Below are positions 46,049-55,257 of a stretch of 64,000 nt of DNA, piece after piece. The notes under the pieces were generated by a model, which had not been told where the DNA came from, ran no database searches, and saw only the letters and a program-made list of their open reading frames with translations. Each line of letters opens with the position of its first letter. The first letter of the stretch is position 1. The stretch spans positions 434,001 through 498,000 of the forward strand of contig NZ_CP019067.1 in the NCBI RefSeq assembly GCF_001989615.1, written 5' to 3'. The translations under genes and the position numbers were made by a program. Source of the DNA: Halorientalis sp. IM1011 (lineage in GTDB: Archaea; Halobacteriota; Halobacteria; Halobacteriales; Haloarculaceae).

Positions 46049-49000
46049 ATGGTTTTCGACCGATTCACTGATGACGGTGATTCTGAGGAATGTGCGGACA
46101 GCGAGCAGTCCGACAATCAGGGGGAGGGCCCGACCACTATCGCCGGCGAACCGTACCGCGTCACTGTGACCGACTACACACGGGTTGGTGGAAAGCGGGT
46201 CCTCGCGGAAACCGAGTCTGGGGAGACCGTCGCAGGGCCGCACGTCCGGAAGATGCTGGAGAGCGGGAATTCTGATCCGGAAAAGCCCCTCTGGATCGGC
46301 TACAACGAGGGCGCACAGACCGGCTTTCGTGAAGCCCCGGTCAGATTCCCGGCGTTGTTCCGGCACCTCTGGCTGTCAGGAACCACCGGGGCCGGGAAGA
46401 CGACCGTGTTGCAGAACAACGCCGTCCAGTACGCCTACGCCGGCCACGGGTTCTGTAACATCGACCCGAAAGCCTCTGGCGACACGCTCGAACTCCTCCA
46501 GCAGCTCCCCAGCCATAGACTCGACGACGTGATCCTCCTGGAACCGGGGACCGACACCTACGAGAAGACCATCGGGATCAACATGCTCGACATGCCTGAG
46601 ACGGACTCGGAGTCGGAGCTCGAGGCCGAGGTCGAGAGCCGGATCGAGAACCTCCGGGCCATCTTCGACAGCGGCAGCCACCAGACCGACTGGGGGGTGA
46701 ACATGGACACCATCCTCTCGTCGGTCGGTCGGGCAATGCTCCGGCACAACGCCGACGCAGACCCCGACGAGCGGTACTCCATCATCGACATGTACTTTCT
46801 GCTGAAACGGGCCACTCGTCGCGAGCGCTTTGCCCGCGAGGTCGTCGAAGAGGACCCGTACATGGAGTACCTGCTTGACGTCGCCGAGATGGACGACGAG
46901 ACGATCCAGCCGCTGACCAAGCGCATCAAAGATTGGGTCGAGAACGCGGTGATCCGGAAGATCATCGCCTGCCGCGAGAGCACGATCGACTGGGACGACA
47001 TCGTCAACAACGACCGCATCCTCCTCGTCCGGATTCCAGTCGACAACGAGGACATCCACCAGATGGTGACGCTGACCGTCCTCCGGAATCTCTGGTCGGC
47101 GAAGAAACGCCAGGACCGCGACGACGAGATCCCCACCAAGCCGTACTTCCTCCAGGTCGACGAGTTCGAGAAGGTGGCGAACGACCATCTCGACGTCAAG
47201 GGGATGCTAGCACGAGCCCGTTCGATGCGAATGAGCGTGACCCTCGGGACGCAGTATCCGGGGCAGATCGAAGAGGAGTTCCCCGACACGAAGCGTGCGA
47301 TGGAGAACAACTGCAATACGCTACTGGCGCTGAAGACGCCGGGAGAACATGACTCGCGGCTTCTCATGAAGCGGTTCAAGGGTTACGAGGCGGAGGACGT
47401 CCAGTCGATCAGTCTCTACAACGCTTGGACGAAGATTCCCCTGGCCGGCGGTCGCGAGTCCGAGCCAGTCAAGATCAAGACGTTCGCACCGTATCCGCCT
47501 CTCCGAAGTCTCGACGAGGTTCACACGGCGATCGAAGCGAGCCTCGATCAGTACGGGACGACGCCACTGACCGACGACGAGATCCAGCGGAACCTGAAAC
47601 ACGCCGACGCCGGCGAGTACGTCGACGCGGTCGACGAAACGGACGAGGATGGAACCGACGCCGGAAGCATCCCGACACGGACGATCCTCGAAGGCGTATT
47701 TGCCGCTCAGAACCGTCCTGAGGTGGGCGTCGACGACCAGGGCTTCGTCGCACTGGAAGACGCTGAGCGCGAGATTGAGCGCCGTATCGGAGATACAGGG
47801 TATCAGTCCCAGCTGTCAAACGCGATTGAAAAGACGCTCTACAGCGGCGAGTATGCGGTCGTGGACCGACGAAGTGGCCAGTCGGCCGTGAAGCTCACAG
47901 ACGACGGGCTCGTAGAGCTGTTCAGGCAGGACACCGGCAGCAGTGCCAGTGGTGGCGGCGATGACCACCGCGTCATCCTGCAGAAGTCCTACGAAGCGTT
48001 CACGAAACTGGGCTTCGTCACTAGGCTGCCAACACAGGAAGGCGACGAACTCGCCGACGGGATCGCCGACCTCCCGATCGACCCATACCAGGAGACCGCT
48101 CGGCGGGAGATCCTGGAGAAAGAGCAGACACTTCGTGAAGGGTATCCCGCCGTATGGGAGTTAAGCGACGGGCGGCACGTCAATATTGAAGCCGAGACGT
48201 CGACTATCGAGAAGCCCAAGCAGACGCTCACGAATCTCCGGAAAGCAGTCAACTCTGGGCGACTCTGCGTGTTCACGCTCAAGGACGAGAGTGCCTCGAA
48301 GGGTGAGTTCGGGTACTGGGGCCGTCGTGGGGAACAGGTCCTCTACGACTCGTGGCGTGAGGGGAACGGGACAGTGATCGATTACGACCGACTGACGTTC
48401 GCGAGCAGCGTCGACGATGGCCACCGTCACTTCTACAACAAGGCCTCGTTCGTCGAGTTCGATGACGGCGTCTACGCGCTCCGTCCGACTTACGAGGAAG
48501 ATATCGAGCGATCCCTCGAAATCGAATGGCAGGAGACGGCAGAGGGGATTGTCTGCCGGGACAGCCACGGGAGCGTACACGCTCGATTTGACGATACATA
48601 CGAACTAGAGAAGCCATCACCGAATGCTTTCCCAGCCTACTACGAGTACGATCGGTCCGAACAGGAGTTCGTCGTCTGGGAGAACGGGGACAAGCGGCTC
48701 TACAACTCTCGCGAAGAACTCGAAGCAGACTGGAAACGGATCTATGCACCGTTCGTCCCCGAGATCGAGTTCGATCGGATGCCGTCCGAAGAGGACTTCG
48801 TGTTCATCGTCTTCCCGGACGCCGACAACGAATCGTTCGAGGAACCGCAGATCTACGAGAAGGGGGAGGTTCGATCGTTACATCGAGATATCGAAGTCCG
48901 TGATGCACCCTCGGTTGAGGAGACTGGACCTGACTCTGCGGGCATGTCTGTCCAACCGGATCGCGAGTCCTCCTCTGATGAAAATGATGAGATCGACGAA

Positions 49001-49054
49001 TTCGTCCAGTTGATGGCGGGCTCCGAAGATGGAGTATCCTCCGACGAGAATTGA
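46049..49054 (+). CDS. VirD4/HerA-type coupling ATPase
   Basis: A 1,001-residue ATPase. Walker A SGTTGAGKTT lies at about residue 112, with NIDPKASGDTLEL next, and Walker B is YFLQVDEFEK at about residue 371, with an ARSMRMSVTLGTQYPGQI segment after it. This order is typical of the TraD/VirD4/HerA branch that passes DNA or protein to the secretion channel. Residues about 560-990 form an extension of unknown fold with an acidic tail. The membrane anchor of classical VirD4 proteins is not obvious, so the preceding protein may supply a docking function. Confidence 0.8.
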   Translation: MVFDRFTDDGDSEECADSEQSDNQGEGPTTIAGEPYRVTVTDYTRVGGKRVLAETESGETVAGPHVRKMLESGNSDPEKPLWIGYNEGAQTGFREAPVRFPALFRHLWLSGTTGAGKTTVLQNNAVQYAYAGHGFCNIDPKASGDTLELLQQLPSHRLDDVILLEPGTDTYEKTIGINMLDMPETDSESELEAEVESRIENLRAIFDSGSHQTDWGVNMDTILSSVGRAMLRHNADADPDERYSIIDMYFLLKRATRRERFAREVVEEDPYMEYLLDVAEMDDETIQPLTKRIKDWVENAVIRKIIACRESTIDWDDIVNNDRILLVRIPVDNEDIHQMVTLTVLRNLWSAKKRQDRDDEIPTKPYFLQVDEFEKVANDHLDVKGMLARARSMRMSVTLGTQYPGQIEEEFPDTKRAMENNCNTLLALKTPGEHDSRLLMKRFKGYEAEDVQSISLYNAWTKIPLAGGRESEPVKIKTFAPYPPLRSLDEVHTAIEASLDQYGTTPLTDDEIQRNLKHADAGEYVDAVDETDEDGTDAGSIPTRTILEGVFAAQNRPEVGVDDQGFVALEDAEREIERRIGDTGYQSQLSNAIEKTLYSGEYAVVDRRSGQSAVKLTDDGLVELFRQDTGSSASGGGDDHRVILQKSYEAFTKLGFVTRLPTQEGDELADGIADLPIDPYQETARREILEKEQTLREGYPAVWELSDGRHVNIEAETSTIEKPKQTLTNLRKAVNSGRLCVFTLKDESASKGEFGYWGRRGEQVLYDSWREGNGTVIDYDRLTFASSVDDGHRHFYNKASFVEFDDGVYALRPTYEEDIERSLEIEWQETAEGIVCRDSHGSVHARFDDTYELEKPSPNAFPAYYEYDRSEQEFVVWENGDKRLYNSREELEADWKRIYAPFVPEIEFDRMPSEEDFVFIVFPDADNESFEEPQIYEKGEVRSLHRDIEVRDAPSVEETGPDSAGMSVQPDRESSSDENDEIDEFVQLMAGSEDGVSSDEN

Positions 49055-49529
49055 ATAGCTGATACCCATCTCAGATCTGTTGGATCGACGTTCCAGATAG
49101 CTTATAGAACCTGATACACGGAATTAGTATTGGAGGGGCAGCACTGATTTGATCGTTCAATAGATGTTGCTACGTACTGTTAGTGATTCTGTCAAATCGC
49201 GGTATCGTTCATCAAGTCGTGCTGCATAGAGGGCGCGTATTCCGCATGCCGTTTGTATCAGCTATGGGGTTCAACAGAGCCTGTTTCAGGGAACTCATCT
49301 TCTGATTTCCCCTGGAATCGTTCTTTATGGAAAACGGTTCGTCTCACCCAGGGCACTCAATGTCGAACCGGACTGTGTACAACAAAAGAGCGCCAAAATA
49401 CCCCAGAATTTTCCGAGGTAGCAACGGGCTTCTGGAATCAACGTAGGTAACTCAAATTCTTCACCACAATAAGAGTCAGTGTACCAAAGCAGTCTTCAAC
49501 CAAGTATCTCTACGTCTCCTGGAAAGAGT
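49055..49529. other. Intergenic region after the T4SS operon
   Basis: About 475 bases with no convincing gene. Composition is moderate in GC and changes towards the lower-GC HEPN/DUF4238 pair. A promoter for that pair must lie in the last part, but no clear box stands out. Confidence 0.4.
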
Positions 49530-50816
49530 ATGGAACCTTCCCGTGATTTCGTCGATAACCATGCGACGGTATTCTCTCGAAAAGCCGAGATACAAGTTGA
49601 CGGTGTTGATATACCCGTCAAGATAGGGTCAACTGAGGGTGGACAGCTCCATATGGAAACAAACAGGATTAGTCCAGAAGGCCTGTCTACTCAGATCTAC
49701 CCAGAAGTTACGGGGAGGACAGAGAGCGGAGAACGGATTGTCGTCACCGATCTATTCGTTTTTGCGGATGAATTTGTGTCTCTAAACCCGTCCATCGTGG
49801 AGATCTGCAACAGCGAAGACCGAGTCGTTGAAGGAGAGGAGGTATATCTTACGGCTGACGTTCTTGGATTCCAGCACCAGTCAAGAACGCAATTTTCTGA
49901 CCCGGATGATAGAGTCGACCTGATCGAGAGAACGGACTGGCGGGCCGGCAGCGGAAACACGGCTGACTGGAGCATTTCTGTAAGACCACTGCCAGATTAT
50001 CCAACCCGGGTCAATTCCATCCAGAACTACCAAAACTTGGTACGCACCGTCCAATTCGACGTATCCATCAGCGGTATCTACGGAGGCCTGGACCGAGCTG
50101 CCACTGTCACCGATGGGCTTCTGAGCGAAATCACCTGGCTATCCTCATTTGTACAGGGAACACTGCCCTCGCACTCGAAAATCGAGATCAGGGAAGACAC
50201 CTCCGACCCCGAGGACCAACCCGACTACGTCAGGCTCCGCACCCTACACGGCAACGTCGGAGGATGCTGCAAAACAGGGAATCTCCTGTTCACGGTGAAG
50301 CAAGAACAATCCGTTTTCCTGGACCGGGCCTACGATACCTTCCAGGAAAAACAAGACTCCCTCGAACTTAGGAAGATTCTCGGGTTCTACGCCGACTCAT
50401 TGGATCCGAACCGACCGGTAGATATCAAGCTTGCAAACCTCTGCATCGCCGCCGAGATGCTTGCCGACAGGTACCTGGAGGAAGACCCAGGCGCTACAGC
50501 CGACATGATTAGCGGCCTGGTGGACGGAGTCGGCGTGGAGTATCAAGACCTGATCCCGGACAAGGGCAGCCTCAAAACCCAGTACGGAGACGACATCTAC
50601 GAACGCGACGACATCACTCCTGAATACTTCTGGTGTCGAGCCCGGAACCACGTTATCCACGGAGGCTCCAGCGTCACCACTACAGAGATCAGCAGAGACT
50701 ACAACGCTCTCCTCATACTCCTCCAACGGATCCTAAGAGAGATTCTGCTCGAAGGCAACACCGAGAGCCTGCTCGGAATGTCTGATCTTGAACCGAACAA
50801 CTTCGTCTCCCTCTGA
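49530..50816 (+). CDS. HEPN-motif protein (ApeA-like, tentative)
   Basis: A 428-residue soluble protein. Near the C-terminus the sequence RARNHVIHGG contains an R-x4-H motif (in RNHVIH), the catalytic signature of HEPN RNases, inside a helical region (residues about 300-420). The N-terminal half is beta-rich with Gly/Asp loops. This order, a beta-rich sensor part then a C-terminal HEPN, is like the anti-phage protein ApeA, but similarity beyond the motif is not shown. The start at 49530 (MEPSRDFVDN) is taken; the frame opens at 49479. AGA/AGG codons are frequent, unlike the chromosome. Confidence 0.5.
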   Translation: MEPSRDFVDNHATVFSRKAEIQVDGVDIPVKIGSTEGGQLHMETNRISPEGLSTQIYPEVTGRTESGERIVVTDLFVFADEFVSLNPSIVEICNSEDRVVEGEEVYLTADVLGFQHQSRTQFSDPDDRVDLIERTDWRAGSGNTADWSISVRPLPDYPTRVNSIQNYQNLVRTVQFDVSISGIYGGLDRAATVTDGLLSEITWLSSFVQGTLPSHSKIEIREDTSDPEDQPDYVRLRTLHGNVGGCCKTGNLLFTVKQEQSVFLDRAYDTFQEKQDSLELRKILGFYADSLDPNRPVDIKLANLCIAAEMLADRYLEEDPGATADMISGLVDGVGVEYQDLIPDKGSLKTQYGDDIYERDDITPEYFWCRARNHVIHGGSSVTTTEISRDYNALLILLQRILREILLEGNTESLLGMSDLEPNNFVSL

Positions 50817-50859
50817 AACCCTTTTTAACCCCTGAATCGCTACACGATACCGTAAGAGG

Positions 50860-51999
50860 ATGCCGGAGAGGAAGAACCAGCACTACGTGCCCAAGCACTA
50901 CCTCCGAGCCTGGGCCACGGACGAAAATCTCAACGTTCTTCCCCTTTCCGCCGGAGAGATATTCCCGGACACCACTGACTCTGTTTGCTCTAGGAATTAC
51001 TTCTACGGCAACCCTCCTGTCGTTGAAAACGAATTGGCGAACCTCGACGGTTACCACGCCTACCCATTCAATGAACTCCGGAGCGGCGATGACCTGACCG
51101 ATCTGTCCCAGCAGCGTAACGACCTCCTGCTCTCCTTCATAACCACGCAACGCACCAGAAGCCGGGCGACAAAGCAGGACATCAAGCAGGGCTACGAATT
51201 CCTGAAAGACGCTGTCGAAGATGACTTGGAAGCCGACAGGTACGAAGACAAGATAGATTGGAAAGACGACTTCGACGAAGAAGAGAAAAAAGAGAGACTG
51301 GTTGAAGCCCATCTACTCGGCGTACACCACTTCCTCATCGCCCAGGGCATCTTCGGCTACATCGGACTCAAAGATCTCACCGGAGTTATGCTGTGCAACG
51401 TCACCGACCAGGAGTTCATCGTCTCTGACGCTCCGATGGTCCTGGATATCCCCCGGTACAAACACCAGCTCGGATTGGTTCCTGCAGGAATGGGGAACCG
51501 CGGCCTCCAAATCTATTGCCCCGTCGACCAGAACCACATCCTGCTCCTCTACGACACGGACGTATACCGGTTCGACCACAACTCCAAGAGACAAGTCCTG
51601 ATCAAAGAAGAGGAAATCGTTGACGAACTGAATCTGCTGCAGTTCCACAACGCTGAGAGCATCGTCATGTTCAACGATAGCAGCGAACACTACATCTTCA
51701 ACCTGTACGACCGGAGCGACGAGTTCCGGCGGAGGGAAGAGATCACTACGACACGGAAAACAGAGAACATGGGCGAGTTTAAAATGAAGGAGGCACCGGC
51801 CTACCAGGTCCCCAAGGCCTCGCCCAATCTTCCCGGTTTCACGACGCTTGACGGAGTCAGGTACATGAAACGACGTCCAGAATCTGAAATAGAGAAAGCC
51901 CGACAACTCGTCCACACCGTCTTCAACGAGGTGGACTGGGCGTCTGACATTGCTGTGATCTACTGCATCAGACTCCTTGAAGAACTTCTGGACCTATAG
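50860..51999 (+). CDS. DUF4238-family protein
   Basis: A 379-residue protein opening with the DUF4238 signature QHYVPKHYLRAWATDE, followed by RNYFYGNPPVVENELANLDG and a conserved ILNV-type middle part (VTDQEFIVSDAPMVL). DUF4238 proteins are widespread, of unknown function, and often found among mobile cargo. It lies 43 bases after the HEPN-motif gene in the same orientation, so the two are probably co-transcribed. Codon use matches that gene and differs from the GC-rich chromosome. Confidence 0.75.
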   Translation: MPERKNQHYVPKHYLRAWATDENLNVLPLSAGEIFPDTTDSVCSRNYFYGNPPVVENELANLDGYHAYPFNELRSGDDLTDLSQQRNDLLLSFITTQRTRSRATKQDIKQGYEFLKDAVEDDLEADRYEDKIDWKDDFDEEEKKERLVEAHLLGVHHFLIAQGIFGYIGLKDLTGVMLCNVTDQEFIVSDAPMVLDIPRYKHQLGLVPAGMGNRGLQIYCPVDQNHILLLYDTDVYRFDHNSKRQVLIKEEEIVDELNLLQFHNAESIVMFNDSSEHYIFNLYDRSDEFRRREEITTTRKTENMGEFKMKEAPAYQVPKASPNLPGFTTLDGVRYMKRRPESEIEKARQLVHTVFNEVDWASDIAVIYCIRLLEELLDL

Positions 52000-52154
52000 A
52001 TCTGAGAAACGGGTCTGATCGATTAAGTAACCTTGCTGAAGACACTCTCTATTCAGCAGTTTCCTTCTGGCAGTTACTGGGCAGATAACGTCTTGGACTT
52101 TACCAGCGCTCTCCTATTTCTAATATCGATGAACAATCTCAGATCGAACACTGT

Positions 52155-52829
52155 TCATCGAGAACGCAAGGTGTCGCTGATGTGACTGCGAACCTCCGCT
52201 ACACTCTCCTCTGAGACCTCATCCTCATCCCGAAACTCACTCACGTCGATTCCGAAGACGTCACCGAAAATTCGCTGATAAGCGATCATCGCGTTGAGCG
52301 TCGCATCGAACTTCTCCACCTGTTCCTGATCCCACGCCCCCATCTCGCTCTCCTCGAAGTTCTGGACAGCATCGCGAAGTGCCTTGTTCTCCTCTCGGAG
52401 TTGATCGATCTCCGATTCGAGGTCAGAAAGACGATCGTCCAGATCACCGTCTAGGCCGGAATCGTTCGAGGGGCCATCTTCGAGAATCTCCACCAGTGCT
52501 GCCTCACCTGCATCCGTCAGCTCTGCACTCTTCGACGAGAGAGCCCCGTTCTCGAGCAGCCGCGCTCCGTAAACTTCGATATAGCCGAGGCCATCCTCGT
52601 CGAATCCGCGCTGGTTGAACCGGTAGTTGACCTCGTTCTTGTTCAGGCCTGCTGCGGCAGCGATCTTTGACGTCGTCGCCGGCGGTCGCTCGTCAGCACC
52701 GGGCTCGTACCCGGCCCGCGCATTCACCTCCTGCACCGCCTTCAGGAACTTGATATCTTTCGACCCGAGATCGGGTTTCACCCACTCCGTCGAAGAACTA
52801 CCGTCGCCGTTGGACTGGTCCCCATCCAC
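52155..52829 (-). CDS. Helix-turn-helix and coiled-coil protein
   Basis: A 224-residue acidic protein with a helix-turn-helix region at about residues 45-75 (ATTSKIAAAAGLNKNEVNYRFNQRG) and a coiled coil at about residues 125-160 (DLDDRLSDLESEIDQLREENKAL). It looks like a DNA-binding protein that dimerises, perhaps a plasmid-type regulator or partition accessory. It is transcribed towards the DUF4238 gene and has no operon partner. Confidence 0.65.
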   Translation of the reverse strand: MDGDQSNGDGSSSTEWVKPDLGSKDIKFLKAVQEVNARAGYEPGADERPPATTSKIAAAAGLNKNEVNYRFNQRGFDEDGLGYIEVYGARLLENGALSSKSAELTDAGEAALVEILEDGPSNDSGLDGDLDDRLSDLESEIDQLREENKALRDAVQNFEESEMGAWDQEQVEKFDATLNAMIAYQRIFGDVFGIDVSEFRDEDEVSEESVAEVRSHISDTLRSR

Positions 52830-53560
52830 GTTCGATCACTGTCTCGCTCGCAGTCTTGACCCACCCCCGGCTTAAACCTTCAGAGGGTCTGGCCAGTCTC
52901 TGCCGTCCACATACAGCGACGCAGCAGCGACAGCCCACACCCCATCATCCCATCCCCTGTGGAGAGACGACTCCTCTTCACATCCCGTTTCGCTTGCCCC
53001 TGTTCATCTCACACTCCTGTAACTGTCTCTGGATTCCATATTCCCAGGTGTGCCACCACCCCGTCACACCCTCTGCAGCACCGCGGCGTCCACAAAGGAG
53101 GGGGTCGAGCCCGGTAGCGACCCTGGAGCGAAGGGGGAGGCCCCCGACGACTGTGCTGTGCTGGGAAAACCACGCAGGGCCGAGAAGGTGAACACCCGGG
53201 GGTCCGAGGAAGACCGGCCCCCTGTGCTGTCTCGAGAATGCAAGTGGCGAACCAGCGTCACAGCGGAGTTCTGGGGGAGGAAATCTACCAAGGTGGGAGG
53301 CCAAGGAGTAATCTCGACACACAGTCATCCTGCTTATACATCTCTCGATTCAAAGGGGCACGAGAGGGGAATTCCTCACTGTCGAAGGGACTGGATTCCT
53401 ACCGACTGCGTGTTCCGACTAAGGCAGTGTAGCTGACTCCCTGGACAGATCCCGGGGGTCGATCTAAGGAGGTTCCCGCATCGCAACTGCGGGTGGGTCC
53501 CCCACAGCGAGAGTGTTAGGTATAGACAAAGCACTTACCGGAACCTCCACCATTTGAACT
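52830..53560. other. Gene-poor region with possible structured RNA or transfer site
   Basis: About 730 bases with no convincing gene; an antisense open frame at 52978-53328 lacks a coding character. A GC-rich, repetitive-looking core (53,080-53,300) has several potential hairpins, for example GGGGG/CCCCC flanking a GAGGAAGA loop near 53,200. A second hairpin is at 53475-53493 (CCCGCA and TGCGGG around a 7-base loop), followed directly by GTGGG/CCCAC. It could be a non-coding RNA, an origin of transfer or a decayed gene. Confidence 0.4.
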
Positions 53561-54247
53561 ATGACTCGGTCCCGTCGCTCAGCCCTCCACATTGTGGCGG
53601 CGATCGTCGGTAGTAGCGTTGCAGGCTGTTCTGCGATTGATTCATCAAGCCCAGAATCGCCAAAGTCGTCTCCGACGCAGTCCGCGACATCCACAGATAG
53701 TCCAACTCCGACGCCCTCCCCAACGAAGACGCCTTTCGAGTCAGTCCCAGTCTCACTAAACGGAGAAGTGCTTTACCAAGCGACAGAAGACAGGCCGACC
53801 CAGCTACGTACACGTCTCGAAAATCAGCACACAGAGCCTGTCAGCGTTAGCTTTGGACCGGCGCTCCTGTTTACCGATAATGCGGCGTCCGACGATCTTG
53901 AATGGCCGGACCAGCTCGTAATCGATCCAGAGACCAACATCGGCCCGTGGGGCAATCCAACTCAGGATGCAGAAGGGTGTTGGCGGTTCCCGGACGACCA
54001 GATGCGTGCCGTCCAGAGCATTCTCCAACAACGTGAGCTAGCCGCTGGTGACTCAATCACCGAAACCTACTCACTCTACACCTTCGGCACGTCTGGCTCC
54101 TGCCTTCCGAAGGGGACCTACAGATTCCAAGATAAGGGGTATCTCCGTGGCGAAGATACACCGCTCTTGTTCACACTCGCGATAGATATTGATGGAGACC
54201 AGCAGGTGACGGTGAATGGGTCCCAAACCGAGGTTTCGATGTACTGA
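53561..54247 (+). CDS. Lipoprotein with Ser/Thr-rich linker
   Basis: A 228-residue lipoprotein. The N-terminus (RRSALHIVAAIVG then VAGC) has a twin-arginine-type signal and a lipobox Cys at about residue 23, and residues 27-58 form a Ser/Thr/Pro linker. The rest is a compact beta domain with a Cys pair (GCWRF, SGSCLP). No family is recognised. It has a separate promoter region and no operon partner other than the lipoprotein gene 126 bases downstream. Confidence 0.65.
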   Translation: MTRSRRSALHIVAAIVGSSVAGCSAIDSSSPESPKSSPTQSATSTDSPTPTPSPTKTPFESVPVSLNGEVLYQATEDRPTQLRTRLENQHTEPVSVSFGPALLFTDNAASDDLEWPDQLVIDPETNIGPWGNPTQDAEGCWRFPDDQMRAVQSILQQRELAAGDSITETYSLYTFGTSGSCLPKGTYRFQDKGYLRGEDTPLLFTLAIDIDGDQQVTVNGSQTEVSMY

Positions 54248-54373
54248 CCGGGACTCGGGCGATGAATACGCAGTGTGGCCGATCACCTGATTCTCAAAGA
54301 CGTTGCTGAAATCTCAAAACGGAGTTCGCCGATGTAGAGAAGATATTTACCGGGCTAGTTCAGGACATTCAAC

Positions 54374-54811
54374 ATGAAGCGCCGGAAGTGGCTATCGACG
54401 GTTGCGCTTGCCACAGCCCTCCCTGGATGCATTGGAAGTGAATTCCCGTCCAATACTGATGGGGAATCTCAGCCCTCTACTCCGACTACCTCGGATCCGG
54501 GAGAACCAGAAACCCTCACAGGTAGCTGTGAGTGGCCGGATATGTGCGAAGCGACAAAACTCGTCGAGGTGACTGTCTGGAGTAAGTTTGCGGGTGACGT
54601 CGTACTCGAGGCTGGGTGTCGAAATAGAACTTCTTCTATCGAACCGGGCAACACAGTGAGCATCAAACGACAGTTGGACGGTGAATCGTGTGACATCCGA
54701 CTCACAATAGACGGCGAAGAAGCGTTTGATAGGGAGGTTTCGGGCTCAGAGATGATCCACTTGACAGTCGACCAGGATGGCGAACTCGAACAGAGCATCA
54801 CAGTCCTGTAG
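54374..54811 (+). CDS. Small lipoprotein
   Basis: A 145-residue lipoprotein. The signal KRRKWLSTVALATALPGC has a lipobox Cys at about residue 19. A Ser/Pro/Thr/Glu-rich linker and a small beta domain with four cysteines (GSCEWPDMCE, AGCRNR, GESCDIR) follow. It shares the layout of the lipoprotein at 53561 but not obvious sequence, so tandem duplication is not claimed. Function unknown. Confidence 0.6.
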   Translation: MKRRKWLSTVALATALPGCIGSEFPSNTDGESQPSTPTTSDPGEPETLTGSCEWPDMCEATKLVEVTVWSKFAGDVVLEAGCRNRTSSIEPGNTVSIKRQLDGESCDIRLTIDGEEAFDREVSGSEMIHLTVDQDGELEQSITVL

Positions 54812-54874
54812 TTGAAACGTTCACTCGGGCTCACCTTCAAGCTCGACGTCGCCGAAAAATGAGACTGGGAGGAC

Positions 54875-55120
54875 TCAGACCGTCAGCTTCCTGGTCCGAA
54901 GGGCACAGGCACGGCAGTAGTTCTCGCCGTCCGCTCCGGAACGGTTGTCGCACCACGACTGGCCATGCAGACAGACGCCGGCGGTGTAGCAGTGGAAACA
55001 GGGCAGGTCGTCGGTATTGTCGCCGGCGACATCGGGACCGGGACAGTCCGGCTTGTCGTCAACGCACGGGGTCTGGTTCGAGATCGATTCGACAGTCGCG
55101 GTCTGCTGCGTCGTTGCCAT
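54875..55120 (-). CDS. Cys-rich small protein, leader-motif member A
   Basis: An 81-residue protein with at least nine cysteines in its C-terminal two thirds (C-x2-C pairs CFHC and CRAC), suggesting a zinc-binding fold. The ATG at 55120 follows the conserved leader motif (see the leader entry). An in-frame GTG at 55132 would extend it by VNLP. It is divergent from the SWIM-type gene whose start carries the same motif. Function unknown. Confidence 0.55.
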   Translation of the reverse strand: MATTQQTATVESISNQTPCVDDKPDCPGPDVAGDNTDDLPCFHCYTAGVCLHGQSWCDNRSGADGENYCRACALRTRKLTV

Positions 55121-55166
55121 TGGTAGGTTCACAGGCCTTTCGACCTACCTGATACAATGGCAGGTA
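55121..55166 (-). promoter_or_regulatory. Conserved leader motif, copy A
   Basis: Reading the minus strand, CCTGCC is followed after 12 bases by a GAAA-tetraloop hairpin, AGGTC/GGCCT (55146-55133, five pairs including one G-U), and then GTGAACCTACCA before the ATG at 55120. The same layout recurs at 55214 and 56979. Confidence 0.65.
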
Positions 55167-55213
55167 GAAACTTAATACCATCGTTTTCTGCTTTTTCGAT
55201 ACTACTAAGTACG

Positions 55214-55257
55214 AACCTGCCATAATAGCAAGTAGGCGAAAGCCTGTGAACCTACCA
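55214..55257 (+). promoter_or_regulatory. Conserved leader motif, copy B
   Basis: CCTGCC, 12 bases, then AGGC-GAAA-GCCT (55234-55245), then GTGAACCTACCA directly before the ATG at 55258. An alternative 5-bp pairing GTAGG/CCTAC would compete with the tetraloop stem. Confidence 0.65.

Noticed and set aside
52978-53328. Antisense open frame of 116 codons in the gap before the lipoprotein gene
   Set aside because: It is Pro/Arg/Leu-rich with no domain or signal and no start context, so it is treated as a chance frame in GC-rich non-coding sequence.
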